Shown here piece after piece: positions 1 through 5,733 of a stretch of 5,733 nucleotides of DNA (position 1 is the first letter of the stretch; each line of letters opens with the position of its first letter). Where the stretch lies: the NCBI GenBank assembly GCA_030601615.1, contig JAUVTH010000103.1, positions 1-5,733 of the forward strand. Direction: 5' to 3'. Position numbers and translations under genes: made by a program. This DNA comes from Gemmatimonadota bacterium. GTDB taxonomy: Bacteria > Gemmatimonadota > Gemmatimonadetes > Palauibacterales > Palauibacteraceae. The notes below the pieces were generated by a model, which did not search any database, was not told the origin of the DNA, and saw only the letters and a program-made list of their open reading frames with translations.

Positions 1-32
1 GGCGGATTGCTTCGTCCTGGGTCTGTAGAGGA

Positions 33-74
33 AAAACCCCGGTGGCTGTTTGCGGCCGTCGGGGTTTTCTTGTT
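33..74. terminator. Bidirectional rho-independent terminator
   Basis: The arms at 33-41 and 60-68 are perfect complements (AAAACCCCG against CGGGGTTTT). The stem can extend inward through two G-U wobbles and a GGC/GCC pairing, leaving a loop of about eight bases. On the plus strand it is followed by TTTTCTTGTT, and on the minus strand by TTTTTCC, so it can terminate transcription from both sides. It lies about 130 bases past the stop of the minus-strand peptidase gene. A two-way terminator of this kind usually sits between convergent genes, which suggests a plus-strand gene ending at or before the left edge. Confidence 0.75.
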
Positions 75-147
75 CTGGTTGTCTGCCCGGATGGGACAAG
101 TCGACTCACGCGCGCAAGCCAAGATGTCCCCATCTCGAGCATGGAAG

Positions 148-178
148 GGGGACGGACGACCGAAGGCCATCCGTCCCC
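148..178. repeat. 9-bp perfect inverted repeat in the peptidase 3' region
   Basis: GGGGACGGA at 148-156 pairs perfectly with TCCGTCCCC at 170-178 across a 13-base loop. It starts 19 bases past the stop codon of the S46 peptidase gene. No T run follows it on either strand, so it is not a standard intrinsic terminator. It could protect the mRNA 3' end or act as a pause hairpin ahead of the stronger terminator further downstream. The structure is seen directly; the role is inferred. Confidence 0.45.
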
Positions 179-196
179 TGTCAGGATTCTCGAGCG

Positions 197-2407
197 TCAG
201 TCGGAACCGCTGAGGAGCTCCTCGAGGAGCTCGTGGGCGCCGTAGATGCTGCGGAGCGCTTCGGTGATTCCAGCCGAATGCACGGAGACCGTGCGCCCGT
301 TCTCGGCGGCGAACAGGAACTCGTTCGGGAACGATTCGATATGGCCGCCGAACGCGACGCCGACCCAGCGGGCCTCACGGTCGATCACGGGGCTTCCGCT
401 GTTGCCGCCCGTGATGTCGTTCGTCGACACGAAGTTTATCGGGGTGCTCATGTCCACCTCGGCGCGTGCCTCGTCGATGGCGGGCGCGAGGGTCCACGGC
501 ATCTCGTTGCCAAACTCCTCCGCGCGGGCGTACAGGCCATACAGAGTCGTCTGGGCCGGGGCGTAAGTACCGTTGAACTGGTATCGCTTCACGATGCCAT
601 CCGTGATGCGGAGTGTGAACGTGGCGTCCGGCGGCAGGTCCGTTCCATACACGGCGAACAGGGCAGTGGCGAAGCGCTCGTTCTGCACCTCTTCGGAGGC
701 GCTGGCCGCCTGCCAGCCGGGAAGGGCCCCCGCCTGTTCCGCCTGCATGGCGAGCACGAGCTGGATCAACGGATCCGTGCTGGCCTGGAGCCGCTCCGGG
801 TCACCGGTCATCAACGACTCACGGAACGCCGGGTCACCCAGCTGCGAGGATTCGATCAGCCTGCGGGCGGCGGCCTCGGGCGTCTCCCCGGGGCGCACGG
901 CCTGCACGAGAACCGCCTCGGGCGGCAGCCAGTCCGGGGCGAGCGCCAGTCGGCCGGCCAGCATTCCCATAGACTGGTCCATGTGGAGTTCACCCGGATC
1001 GCGCAGGTTGCCTTCCAGCCGGTCCCAGTTGGGTGGGCGCTGGTCCTCCGGCTGTGCGGCCAGCTGGACGTACTGTGCCAACTGTCCTGCGAGCTGAAGG
1101 TGAGCCGACGGGCTGACCAGGTTCGGGCGGTTGAGAAGGACCGTGGGCGCGAGCTCGGCCTGGCGCTCCTTGATTTCGGCGATGCGGTCCCACACGTCGC
1201 CGTATTCGGCCGCGAGCGCCGGGTCTGCCTCGACGGCGGCACGGAACTCGTTTTCCCAGCGGATCTTCTTCGCCGTCAGCTCCGTATCACGAAGTCCTTT
1301 GAGCTGTCCGCGATACAGCTTCTGAGTATTCTCGAACCCGAAGATCATGTTCTGCATCGCGCGGCCCCGCTCGGGATCGTCTCGCTTGATCGCGTGCATG
1401 ACCTCGAGCCGCTGGTCAAAGAGACCGAGCAGCAGCGGGTGCCAGATTTCCTTCTGATACAGGTACTGTGACAAAGTGATCTGGCGTGCCGTGGATCCGG
1501 GGTTGCCGGTCACGAAGACGAGCTCGCCCTCGGCGGCGCCGTCCGCATCCCACTCGAAGAAGTGCGGCGTCGCTGCCGGCGTGACTCCGTCGTCCTCGTA
1601 CGCCCGGACGAAGGAGATGTCGAGGTCGTAACGCGGGTACGTGAAGTTGTCAGGGTCACCGCCGAAGAATGCCGCCTGCATCTCGGGCGTGAAGACCAGT
1701 TTCACGGTGGAATATCGGCGGAACTTGTAGAGCATGAACTGTCCGCCATGGAATAGCGACACGACCTGGCACTGCAGTCCTGTCGCTTCCTCGCATGCCG
1801 AGTCGAGCTCCTCGCCGCGGGTGTTCCGCGCCCCGGTGATCTCGGCGTCAGACATTCCCGGCTGCGCTGCGGAGCGCATTTCCTCGCTGATGTCCTCGAT
1901 CTCGATCAGCTGATCGAGGTGGAGGTTCGGGCAGACCAGCTCCTCTTCTCGCGTGGCGGCGTAGAAGCCATTGTTCAGGAAGTCGTCGTCCTCCGTCGAC
2001 ACGGCATCGATGCAGCCGCGGGCGCAGTGGTTGTTCGTGATCACGAGGCCGTTGGCCGACACGAATGAGGACGAGCACCCGCCTCCGTAGCGGACGGATG
2101 CGAGGCGGACGTGTTCGAGCCACTCCGAACTGGGTCGGAAGCCGTACGTCTCCTCCCAGTAGTCGAGCGGCGGGTTCTCGAACGTCCACATTGTACCCAT
2201 CTCCGTCCCCGTCAACTCGACGGTCTCGGACATGAGAACAGCGGCCTCGGGTGCTACGAGAAGGTCGGTCTGCGGAGCGTCCTCCTGGACGGCGGCCAGA
2301 TCGGCCACCGGCGCGGGCGCCGTCTCGGGAGGCGGCGCCGAAGAGCAGGCGGCGGCGCCCAGAATCGCGGCCAGCAGGCCGAAGCGTCGTACTCCGGATA
2401 TGATCAT
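197..2407 (-). CDS. S46-family serine peptidase (dipeptidyl-peptidase 7/11-like), lipoprotein
   Basis: A 736-residue exported peptidase. S46 enzymes release dipeptides from the N-terminus of oligopeptides in the periplasm or at the cell surface. The ATG at 2407 is chosen because GGAG lies six bases upstream and it puts a signal peptide at the extreme N-terminus; a TTG 45 bases earlier lacks that support. Residues 1-20 have RR at 7-8, then a hydrophobic stretch ending GAAA before Cys21, a plausible lipobox, followed by a Pro/Ala-rich linker. The chymotrypsin-like triad is His127 (in TNNHCARGC), Asp263 (in DNFTYPRYDLD) and Ser670 (in TGGNSGSPV). Mature-region cysteines 111, 128, 132, 159, 205 and 213 could form disulfides, as expected outside the cytoplasm. 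The S1-pocket position 18 residues after the serine is Gly688, as in DPP7 rather than the Arg of DPP11. The substrate-amine anchor looks altered: Asn254 is kept, but Phe255 and Gly687 replace the usual Trp and Asp. The family call is firm; the substrate is not known. Confidence 0.93.
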   Translation of the reverse strand: MIISGVRRFGLLAAILGAAACSSAPPPETAPAPVADLAAVQEDAPQTDLLVAPEAAVLMSETVELTGTEMGTMWTFENPPLDYWEETYGFRPSSEWLEHVRLASVRYGGGCSSSFVSANGLVITNNHCARGCIDAVSTEDDDFLNNGFYAATREEELVCPNLHLDQLIEIEDISEEMRSAAQPGMSDAEITGARNTRGEELDSACEEATGLQCQVVSLFHGGQFMLYKFRRYSTVKLVFTPEMQAAFFGGDPDNFTYPRYDLDISFVRAYEDDGVTPAATPHFFEWDADGAAEGELVFVTGNPGSTARQITLSQYLYQKEIWHPLLLGLFDQRLEVMHAIKRDDPERGRAMQNMIFGFENTQKLYRGQLKGLRDTELTAKKIRWENEFRAAVEADPALAAEYGDVWDRIAEIKERQAELAPTVLLNRPNLVSPSAHLQLAGQLAQYVQLAAQPEDQRPPNWDRLEGNLRDPGELHMDQSMGMLAGRLALAPDWLPPEAVLVQAVRPGETPEAAARRLIESSQLGDPAFRESLMTGDPERLQASTDPLIQLVLAMQAEQAGALPGWQAASASEEVQNERFATALFAVYGTDLPPDATFTLRITDGIVKRYQFNGTYAPAQTTLYGLYARAEEFGNEMPWTLAPAIDEARAEVDMSTPINFVSTNDITGGNSGSPVIDREARWVGVAFGGHIESFPNEFLFAAENGRTVSVHSAGITEALRSIYGAHELLEELLSGSD
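2345..2407 (-). other. Lipoprotein signal peptide with lipobox cysteine
   Basis: Codons 1-21 of the S46 peptidase. They encode a short N-region with two arginines, a hydrophobic core rich in L, A and I, and LGAAAC at the cleavage site, where Cys21 would be lipidated. The -3 position is Ala rather than the commoner Leu, so the lipobox is acceptable but not ideal. Ser at +2 would, by the E. coli rule, favour the outer membrane. If the cysteine is not lipidated, the protein would probably still be exported to the periplasm. Confidence 0.75.
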
Positions 2408-2413
2408 CGGTAA

Positions 2414-2417
2414 CTCC
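2414..2417 (-). promoter_or_regulatory. Ribosome binding site of the S46 peptidase gene
   Basis: GGAG on the minus strand, separated by six bases (TTACCG) from the ATG at 2407. This spacing decides the start in favour of that ATG over the TTG at 2452. Confidence 0.75.
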
Positions 2418-2485
2418 GTTCGTGGGTTGGGCGGGTCCAGGGACAATACCAAATCTGATGCAAGGGTCGGGCCGTCGCGCGGGCC

Positions 2486-5230
2486 CTACAAGAGCTGCCG
2501 CAGCACCGTCTGCAGGATTCCCCCGTTGCGGTAGTATTCGACTTCCATCTCGGTGTCCAGGCGGACGACCGCCTGGAACTCCCTGGCGGACTCGTCGTCG
2601 CTCCGGGCCGCCACCGTGACACGGCAACCCGGTTCGAGGCCGCCGTGGATTCCCGTGATGTCGAAGACTTCGGTTCCACTGAGGCCGAGAGACTCCGCCG
2701 ACTGGCCGGAGGAGAACTGAAGAGGCAACACGCCCATGCCGATCAGGTTGCTGCGGTGAATCCTCTCGTAGCCCTCGGCGATCACGGCGTGGATGCCCAG
2801 GAGAAGAGGCCCCTTGGCGGCCCAGTCCCGGGAGGAACCGGTTCCGTATTCCTGGCCCGCGAGCACGATGAGCGGAGTCCCCTCGCTCTGGTACCGCATG
2901 GCCGCGTCGTAGATCGACATCTGCTCGCCGGACGGAATGTGCAGAGTAAAGCCACCCTCGACTCCCGGCACGAGTCGATTGCGCAGGCGAACGTTTGCGA
3001 ACGTGCCGCGCATCATGACCTCGTGATTCCCCCGCCTCGAGCCGTATGAGTTGAAGTCGCGCAGCTCGACGCCATGCTCCATCAGGTAGCGGCCGGCGGG
3101 AGAATCCTGGGCGATCGCGCCGGCCGGCGAGATGTGGTCGGTGGTCACCGAGTCGCCGAGAACAGCGAGCGCGCGTGCGCTGCGAATGTCCTTCCGAGCG
3201 GTCGGCTCGCGGGACATGCCGGTGAAGAACGGCGGCTGCCTGACGTATGTCGAGGATACGTCCCACGCGTACCTGTTTCCGTCCGGAATGGGAAGCGCGC
3301 GCCACTCTTCGTCCCCGTCGAACACGCTGGCGTACTGCTCGCGGAATTGCTCCGTGCGCACCGACGTACGGACGGTGTCGCGAATCTCCGCCTGCGTGGG
3401 CCAGAGGTCCCGCAGGTAGACGTCCTGCCCCTCCGGGTCCTGCCCGAGGGGCTCGGTCGTGAGGTCGATGTCCATCCGGCCCGCGAGGGCGTAGGCGACG
3501 ACGAGGGGAGGGGATGCCAGGTAGTTGGCCCGCGTGAGCGGGTTCACCCGGCCCTCGAAGTTCCTGTTCCCCGAGAGAACAGCTGCCGCCACGAGGTCAC
3601 TGTCCCGAATGGCCTCGGCGATGGGCTCCGGCAGGGGACCGCTGTTTCCGATGCAGGTCGTACAGCCGTACCCGACGACTGCGAACCCCAGCTTCTCGAG
3701 GAAAGGGAGGAGCCCTGCCTCTTCCAGGTATTCCGTGACGACCTTGGAGCCGGGCGCAAGGCTCGTCTTGACCCAGGGTCGTCTCGTCAAGCCTCTCTCG
3801 GCCGCTTTCCGGGCCAGGAGACCTGCCGCGACCATAACGCTCGGATTTGACGTGTTGGTGCAGCTCGTGATGGCCGCGATCACGACCGCCCCGTCGGACA
3901 GATCGAACGACACCGGCTGATTCTCGGGGTCGAGCATCTCGACGGCGACCACCGGCAAGCCGGCGGTGTCTGCTGCATCCCCTTCGCCCGACGCGGCGGC
4001 ACGCGCAACGGCGTGAGCCTCCCGGACCTCTTCGAAGGACTGCTTGACCGTGGTCAGGGGTACCCTCTGCTGCGGCAGCTTCGGTCCTGCCAGGCTCGGC
4101 TCCACCGTGCCAAGGTCGAGGGTCAGCGTGTCCGTGAACACTGGGTCCGGAGTGTCCACAGAGTGGAAGAAGCCCTGCTCCCGGGCGTACGCCTCTACCA
4201 CGGCGACGTGCTCGTCGCTGCGACCGGAAAAACGGAGGTAAGCGAGGGTCTCGTCATCGATCGGGAAGATCGCGCACGTGCTTCCGAATTCGGGCGACAT
4301 GTTCGAGATCGTGGCCCTGTCAGCAAGCGACAGCGAGGGCAGCCCCTCCCCATAGAACTCGACGAACTTTCCGACCACTCCCTTTGCGCGCAGCATTTCC
4401 GTCACGCGGAGCACGGCGTCGGTGGCCGTCGCGCCCTCGGGCAACGTCCCGTGCAGGCGGAATCCGATCACCTCTGGAACGAGGAAACTGATCGACTGCC
4501 CGAGCATCGCTGCTTCCGCCTCGATTCCGCCCACTCCCCAGCCGAGGACTCCGAGTCCGTTGATCATGGTCGTGTGGCTGTCGGTCCCCACGAGTGTGTC
4601 CGGGCACAGAACGCGGCTGTCTCCGACGCGGGAATCGAACACGACGCGGGCCAGGTACTCCAGGTTCACCTGGTGCACGATCCCCGTGCTGGGTGGCACG
4701 ACCTTGAAGTTGCGGAAAGCCTGCTGCCCCCAGCGCAGGAACATGTAGCGCTCCCGGTTTCTCTCCATCTCCCGTTCGGAGTTGATGAGCAGCGACTCCA
4801 GTCGCCCGAAGCTGTCCACCTGAACCGAATGGTCGATCACCAGCTCGGAGGGAAGAAGTGGGTTGATCAGCTCCGGGTCCCCGCCCAGCTCTCGCATCGC
4901 ATCACGCATCGCGGCGAGATCTACCACTGCCGGCACGCCCGTGAAGTCCTGCAGGATGACCCTTGTGGGCATGAAGGAAATCTCCCGCTCGGTGGTCGGG
5001 TCCCAGTTGGCCAGCGCTTCGATGTCGTCCGCGCTCACCGCGATGCCGTCTTCGTGGCGCAGCAGGTTCTCGATCAGAATGCGGATTGAGAACGGCAGTC
5101 TCTCGACCTGGCCGACTCCAGTCCTCGAAAGGGTCTGAATGTCGAAGATCGTGGCCTCTGAACCGTCCGCGAGTCGAAGCGGACGTCGGGAGCCGAATGT
5201 GTCCTTGCTGGTGCTGGTGGGCGACGTCAT
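2486..5230 (-). CDS. acnA: Aconitate hydratase, AcnA/IRP1 type
   Basis: A 914-residue cytoplasmic TCA-cycle enzyme that interconverts citrate and isocitrate through cis-aconitate using a 4Fe-4S cluster. The cluster ligands are Cys457 (in TSCTNTSNPS), Cys523 and Cys526 (in GYGCTTCIGNSGPL). The spacings of 66 and 3 match E. coli AcnA and IRP1. Other family signatures are VIDHSVQV (131-138), GTDSHTTMINGLG (from 215), SGNRNFEGR (553-561), GDSVTTDHISPAG (from 692), FNSYGSRRGNHEVMMRGTF (from 726) and the active-site loop YGTGSSRDWAAKG (795-807) with its catalytic serine. The protein is about 20 residues longer than E. coli AcnA (891), partly from a Gly/Ala/Asp-rich insert near 411-423. The swivel domain is C-terminal, as in AcnA and unlike AcnB. 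The ATG start has only a weak purine-rich AGAGAG seven bases upstream. The gene is intact and divergent from the acyltransferase gene; the peptidase gene follows 78 bases downstream on the same strand. Confidence 0.98.
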   Translation of the reverse strand: MTSPTSTSKDTFGSRRPLRLADGSEATIFDIQTLSRTGVGQVERLPFSIRILIENLLRHEDGIAVSADDIEALANWDPTTEREISFMPTRVILQDFTGVPAVVDLAAMRDAMRELGGDPELINPLLPSELVIDHSVQVDSFGRLESLLINSEREMERNRERYMFLRWGQQAFRNFKVVPPSTGIVHQVNLEYLARVVFDSRVGDSRVLCPDTLVGTDSHTTMINGLGVLGWGVGGIEAEAAMLGQSISFLVPEVIGFRLHGTLPEGATATDAVLRVTEMLRAKGVVGKFVEFYGEGLPSLSLADRATISNMSPEFGSTCAIFPIDDETLAYLRFSGRSDEHVAVVEAYAREQGFFHSVDTPDPVFTDTLTLDLGTVEPSLAGPKLPQQRVPLTTVKQSFEEVREAHAVARAAASGEGDAADTAGLPVVAVEMLDPENQPVSFDLSDGAVVIAAITSCTNTSNPSVMVAAGLLARKAAERGLTRRPWVKTSLAPGSKVVTEYLEEAGLLPFLEKLGFAVVGYGCTTCIGNSGPLPEPIAEAIRDSDLVAAAVLSGNRNFEGRVNPLTRANYLASPPLVVAYALAGRMDIDLTTEPLGQDPEGQDVYLRDLWPTQAEIRDTVRTSVRTEQFREQYASVFDGDEEWRALPIPDGNRYAWDVSSTYVRQPPFFTGMSREPTARKDIRSARALAVLGDSVTTDHISPAGAIAQDSPAGRYLMEHGVELRDFNSYGSRRGNHEVMMRGTFANVRLRNRLVPGVEGGFTLHIPSGEQMSIYDAAMRYQSEGTPLIVLAGQEYGTGSSRDWAAKGPLLLGIHAVIAEGYERIHRSNLIGMGVLPLQFSSGQSAESLGLSGTEVFDITGIHGGLEPGCRVTVAARSDDESAREFQAVVRLDTEMEVEYYRNGGILQTVLRQLL

Positions 5231-5304
5231 AAGAGGTCTCTCTGTGGATTGCGGTCAGCCGCTGTGGCCGGCCGGTTGACTCGTCCTCAGGCCGTCCGTC
5301 TGCG

Positions 5305-5334
5305 GTGACGACCGGCCGTGCGGGCCAATATGCT
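5305..5334 (+). promoter_or_regulatory. Weak sigma-70-like promoter candidate for the acyltransferase gene
   Basis: GTGACG at 5305-5310 and TATGCT at 5329-5334 each match four of six consensus bases, with 18 bases between them. They face the plus-strand gene starting at 5508, which would leave a 5' untranslated region of about 165 bases. In sequence this GC-rich such matches arise by chance, and the lineage's promoter consensus is unknown. Confidence 0.2.
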
Positions 5335-5364
5335 ATCGAGGGGGATGGGAGTCGAGTAGCGACC

Positions 5365-5376
5365 GCAAGCGTTTGC
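5365..5376. promoter_or_regulatory. LacI-family operator-like imperfect palindrome
   Basis: GCAAGCGTTTGC is a 12-base palindrome with five of six positions paired and a central CG, the shape of LacI/PurR/GalR-family operators. It sits almost exactly midway between the divergent starts of acnA (135 bases away) and the acyltransferase gene (132 bases away). A regulator bound here could affect either gene. No regulator gene is in the window, and a single short palindrome can occur by chance. Confidence 0.25.
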
Positions 5377-5396
5377 TCCGCCGCCGGTTGCCGGGA

Positions 5397-5411
5397 GGGC
5401 AGCCCGTGCCC
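5397..5411. repeat. Short hairpin in the divergent intergenic region
   Basis: GGGCA at 5397-5401 pairs with TGCCC at 5407-5411 around a five-base loop. An overlapping alternative stem pairs CCGGG at 5391-5395 with CCCGG at 5409-5413. Without a T run it is not a terminator. It would lie in the 5' leader of the acyltransferase mRNA if that promoter lies upstream. The rest of 5231-5507 shows no credible gene: the open frames crossing it are out of frame with recognisable proteins. Confidence 0.25.
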
Positions 5412-5507
5412 GGAGGGGGCGACCATGTCTGGCACGAAGACCGGGTCCGGCCGATATTGGTGGGCCACACAATCTGAGGGGATGGGGACCTGTCGAACGA
5501 GAGACTC

Positions 5508-5733
5508 ATGGGAGAACCCTACAGAGCGGACTACAGGGGACCGATCTTCCATTTCTTCTGGCCGTTCACGCGCTACGTGACGGTTCACTTCACCGTGCTG
5601 CTTCTGGGGCTCGTGTTCTACGTCCTGAATCGGGCGACCGTGATCGGCCGGGGGAACGTTCCCCGGAAGCGGAACACGCTGCTTCTATCCAATCATCAAA
5701 CGATGATCGACGGATTCCTCGTTGGAACCGCGG
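5508..5733 (+). CDS. PlsC-family (1-acylglycerol-3-phosphate) acyltransferase, N-terminal part
   Basis: The first 75 codons of a gene that continues past the right edge. Family members transfer an acyl chain to lysophosphatidate to make phosphatidate at the inner membrane. Residues 28-40 (FTVLLLGLVFYVL) form a hydrophobic membrane-associated segment. This is followed by the typical lead-in VIGRGNVPRKRNTLLLSNH and the catalytic HX4D motif, His63-QTMI-Asp68. The motif in that context is diagnostic of the glycerolipid acyltransferase superfamily. The substrate cannot be fixed because the later motifs lie outside the window; lipid A-like or ornithine-lipid acyltransferases share this motif. The ATG at 5508 is the first usual start codon after the in-frame stop at 5475-5477, and a weak GAGAG lies four bases upstream. 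It is divergent from acnA. Confidence 0.85.
   Translation, partial: MGEPYRADYRGPIFHFFWPFTRYVTVHFTVLLLGLVFYVLNRATVIGRGNVPRKRNTLLLSNHQTMIDGFLVGTA

Noticed and set aside
50..1471. 473-codon plus-strand open frame antisense to the S46 peptidase
   Set aside because: It lies opposite a gene with clear family motifs. GC-rich codon bias removes stops from the opposite strand, and the translation is Arg/Gly/His-rich with no recognisable domain.
2450..2452. TTG start for the S46 peptidase, 15 codons upstream
   Set aside because: It lacks a clear ribosome binding site and would put a Pro-rich tail before the signal peptide; the ATG at 2407 has GGAG at good spacing.
2446..2466. TTGCAT and TATTGT on the minus strand as a promoter for the peptidase gene
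   Set aside because: The two elements are only about nine bases apart, far short of the usual 16-18.
2469..2486. GGGCC/GGCCC hairpin at the acnA stop as a terminator
   Set aside because: The stem is only five base pairs with an eight-base loop, overlaps the stop codon by one base, and has no T run after it on the minus strand.
1848..3305. 485-codon minus-strand open frame spanning the peptidase and aconitase genes
   Set aside because: It is an out-of-frame shadow of two firmly identified genes, and its Arg-rich translation resembles no protein family.
4013..5089. 358-codon plus-strand open frame antisense to aconitase
   Set aside because: It is a shadow of the acnA coding frame, with no domain signal.
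5430..5446. TGGCACG as the -24 element of a sigma-54 promoter
   Set aside because: No TTGC-like -12 element follows at the required spacing.
5305..5580. 91-codon plus-strand frame in the intergenic region
   Set aside because: It overlaps the acyltransferase gene out of frame and has no recognisable motif; the acyltransferase frame carries HX4D.
4902..5588. 228-codon minus-strand frame covering the divergent region and the acyltransferase start
   Set aside because: It overlaps the conserved N-terminus of acnA in another frame and runs antisense to the acyltransferase start; its composition is not protein-like.
1..5733. Search for a novel defence, mobile or RNA-based system
   Set aside because: Nearly all of the window is explained by three known protein families. 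No repeat array, recombinase, reverse transcriptase or structured RNA of note is visible.

Overview
The window is GC-rich bacterial chromosome with ordinary gene packing. It holds two complete genes on the minus strand and the start of one gene on the plus strand. No mobile element, CRISPR array, tRNA, rRNA or phage-like gene is visible. High GC, and a lipoprotein S46 serine peptidase beside an AcnA-type aconitase, would suit a Gram-negative environmental phylum such as Gemmatimonadota or Acidobacteriota. That placement is an impression from protein style, not a test.

Layout from left to right: bases 1-196 contain no complete gene. They hold a strong hairpin flanked by A and T runs (about 33-74), which works as a terminator in both directions, and a second perfect hairpin without a T run (148-178). 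Bases 197-2407 (minus) encode a 736-residue S46-family peptidase with a lipoprotein signal peptide. A 78-base gap follows, then 2486-5230 (minus) encodes a 914-residue aconitate hydratase, AcnA type, with all three iron-sulfur cysteines. Bases 5231-5507 form a 277-base divergent intergenic region with a LacI-operator-like imperfect palindrome at its centre. At 5508 a plus-strand PlsC-family acyltransferase begins and runs off the window, with its HX4D motif visible.

Transcription on the minus strand would run from acnA into the peptidase gene, with no convincing terminator or promoter between them, so co-transcription is possible. Their functions are unrelated in any obvious way: TCA-cycle isomerisation in the cytoplasm, peptide breakdown at the cell envelope, and phospholipid synthesis at the membrane. 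A shared role as general growth and nutrient genes is as far as the context goes. I see no new multi-gene system. The most interesting point is the altered substrate-amine anchor in the S46 peptidase, whose catalytic triad is intact.
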